DNA from: Sphaeroforma sirkka
Taxonomy: Eukaryota; Opisthokonta; Ichthyosporea; Ichthyophonida
DNA length: 32,500 nucleotides
Reading direction: 5' to 3'
Assembly: GCA_001586965.3 (NCBI GenBank)
Contig: LUCW03001562.1
Coordinates: 10,001 to 42,500 of the forward strand
Positions within the stretch are counted from its first letter, which is position 1, and each line of letters begins with the position of its first letter. The notes beneath the pieces are model-generated. The model had not been told where the DNA came from and did no database searches. It saw only the letters and a list, made by a program, of their open reading frames with translations. The position numbers and the translations under genes are program-made. Shown here in pieces: positions 31,097 through 32,500 of this stretch.

Positions 31097-31375
31097 CTGC
31101 ACTTCGCTGTTGCACTTACTCCTGCCCCGCATGTCGGGTTTCCACGTGTCTTTGATGGGCTGTGAGTAGACCTCCTGTGTGATCAGAGTCTGTCCCACAA
31201 CATACTCATTGCGCACGTGCTGCGCATACTGCTGCACTACGTGCGATGTAATCAGCGTCTCCGCCTGGTACTGTGCGCGGCTTAGCGCACCGAGGTGTGG
31301 CGTTGTTTCGCGCGCGAGTGCCGCACTGGCTGTGTGACATACGCTCGTGGCGCGTCCTTTTGAACGTCGCGCACG
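31097..31375 (-). CDS. Probable internal exon of an unknown minus-strand gene
   Basis: The minus-strand frame is open for 93 codons and contains a protein-like stretch, QYQAETLITSHVVQQYAQHV then VGQTLITQEVYSQPIKDTWK and PDMRGRSKCNSEVQ. It ends at CAG|GTGAAT, a good splice donor at 31097/31096. The exon start is probably an AG within 31330-31370 (for example before ccagtgcggc). There is no start codon, so it is an internal or partial exon. I do not recognise the family. Upstream frames are disordered and Pro/Ser/Thr/His-rich. Confidence 0.45.
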
Positions 31376-32390
31376 CTACCTGACTGTGGCTGTGCGTGTG
31401 ACTGGGGTTGGTCTGGGCGTTTGGGTGTGCGAGGAGTGGACTTTTTTTCTTGCGCACGGTGTTGGGACTGATCACATACACGCGCATCGGCGCAGCGGGG
31501 CTGGTCGTCTGTGACTGTGTGTCTGTGTGTATCTGTGAGTGTGTCTGTGGCGTACCCAGTAAGCTCTCTGCCCGCGGGCGCGGTGACGCCGCCGGCTGTG
31601 CGGGGGTCTGTAACGAGTTCGTCTTGCGCATTGGGGTCGTTTGGTTTGTTGTGACATGTTGTCGGGCGTGTTGTGGCCTTTCTCGCCCGTTCCAGAGTGC
31701 ACGCGCGGCCGCGACGATGAGGCTTTGGCGCTGTATGAGCGCGTGGTGATGGTGTTGGCCGCAATGGCTGTGCTGGGCGACGACTGTGCTAGGCTATGCG
31801 TGCCTGTGCGGTGTGTGGGCACAGGCGAGCGCGGCGCTGCATGGTGCGGGTGCGTGGTGCTCACGGATCGCCTGCGCACCTGCGCTACGCCGATGTGCGG
31901 CGGCGTGTGCGCCACAATGGGAGGTGCAGCAGGCGTATCAGTCGCGCGCGAAGAGATGTCGGGTGTTCTTTGCGGCCTGCGCAGGAGGTCACTAGCGTGC
32001 CTGCGCGCGTAGAGTGTGGTGTCAGGTGTCGTCTCGTGGACATCTGAGTCTACGCTGCATTTTAGGTTGTGCCTGGTATAGGCTGGGCCCTTTCCATCTC
32101 CCGTGGGTGTTGGTGCCCACAATCGATCGCGGGCGGCTTAACGGCAGCTGCGCTTGCTCGGTATCGCTTGTATTTCTCCGACGTCCGCGTACCAATACTG
32201 TTTGTGTTTGCGTTTGTGGTTGTGGTTGTGGTTGTTTTTCTGTTGCGAAACACTTTCGTTCTGCCGTGGCGATGGTCGGGGGGTCGCGCTGTGAGCTTTG
32301 ACCCGTGCTGTTTTGGGCTTGCAGGGTGCGGCTGTGGGAGTGGTCACGATGTAATTTGGTGCTTAGTTCGGATACGAAGTTAGCAATACA
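31376..32390. other. GC-rich island with overlapping open frames
   Basis: About 1 kb rich in GC, in sharp contrast to the AT-rich flanks. Several overlapping frames are open on both strands. On the minus strand they encode Pro/Ser/Thr/His/Arg-rich disordered sequence, for example RVYVISPNTVRKKKSPLLAH. This may be the 5' coding part or promoter island of the gene represented by the exon at 31097-31375. I cannot choose one frame. A gttgtg repeat lies at 32210-32235. Confidence 0.45.
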
Positions 32391-32444
32391 TACATATACA
32401 TATAAATCTATGGACATTAATATATGCATATCTATGCATATCTA

Positions 32445-32500
<56 letters not shown>
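32391..32500. repeat. AT microsatellite at window end
   Basis: catacatatacatataaat grades into tatgcata units and then pure (TA)n to the window edge. Confidence 0.93.

Overview
The window is nuclear DNA from a eukaryote, probably a unicellular one. It holds spliced genes with GT..AG introns, a fused histidine-biosynthesis gene of the fungal, plant and protist HIS7 type (animals lack it), Ty3/gypsy retroelements, very long AT and other microsatellites, and many short TTTAGGG-like tracts that suggest a TTTAGGG telomere. I cannot place the species; a repeat-rich protist genome is the best guess.

Layout. (1) 1-5017: a broken but still readable Ty3/gypsy element (element A) on the + strand. (2) 5028-7860: the 3' part of a second, older element (B), interrupted by an antisense integrase fragment of a third element (C), with a 156-bp direct duplication either side. 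(3) 7861-12955: mostly non-coding, with microsatellites. It contains a decayed, unidentified minus-strand gene (9577-11378) into which a 597-bp repeat inserted with a 5-6 bp target duplication. (4) 12956-13670: another fragment like element B. (5) 14447-16090: a minus-strand, two-exon RWDD2-type gene (RWD domain plus DUF1115). (6) 15400-18290: tandem arrays, including a 36-bp satellite with a 181-bp higher-order repeat and a 137-bp array. (7) 19166-28044: a + strand HIS7 gene (imidazole glycerol phosphate synthase, HisH-HisF fusion) in about 12 exons, almost every large intron being inflated by its own minisatellite or AT tract. (8) 28105-30650: AT-rich simple sequence. (9) 31097-32390: a sharply GC-rich island with one probable minus-strand exon of unknown function.

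How the genes work together: I see no functional link between RWDD2 and HIS7; they are neighbours on opposite strands separated by satellites. HIS7 carries both the glutaminase part (exons 1-3) and the cyclase part (exons 4-12) of histidine biosynthesis. Its catalytic residues are present, but the short exon for the conserved cyclase beta-3 strand is not found. Several single-base frame slips in HIS7 and RWDD2 all fall in short homopolymers, which looks more like assembly error than gene death.

The most unusual theme is short telomere-like tracts (TTTAGGG, TTTTAGGG) scattered through the window, several of them between short direct repeats or in head-to-head palindromes. They look like scars of chromosome-break repair.
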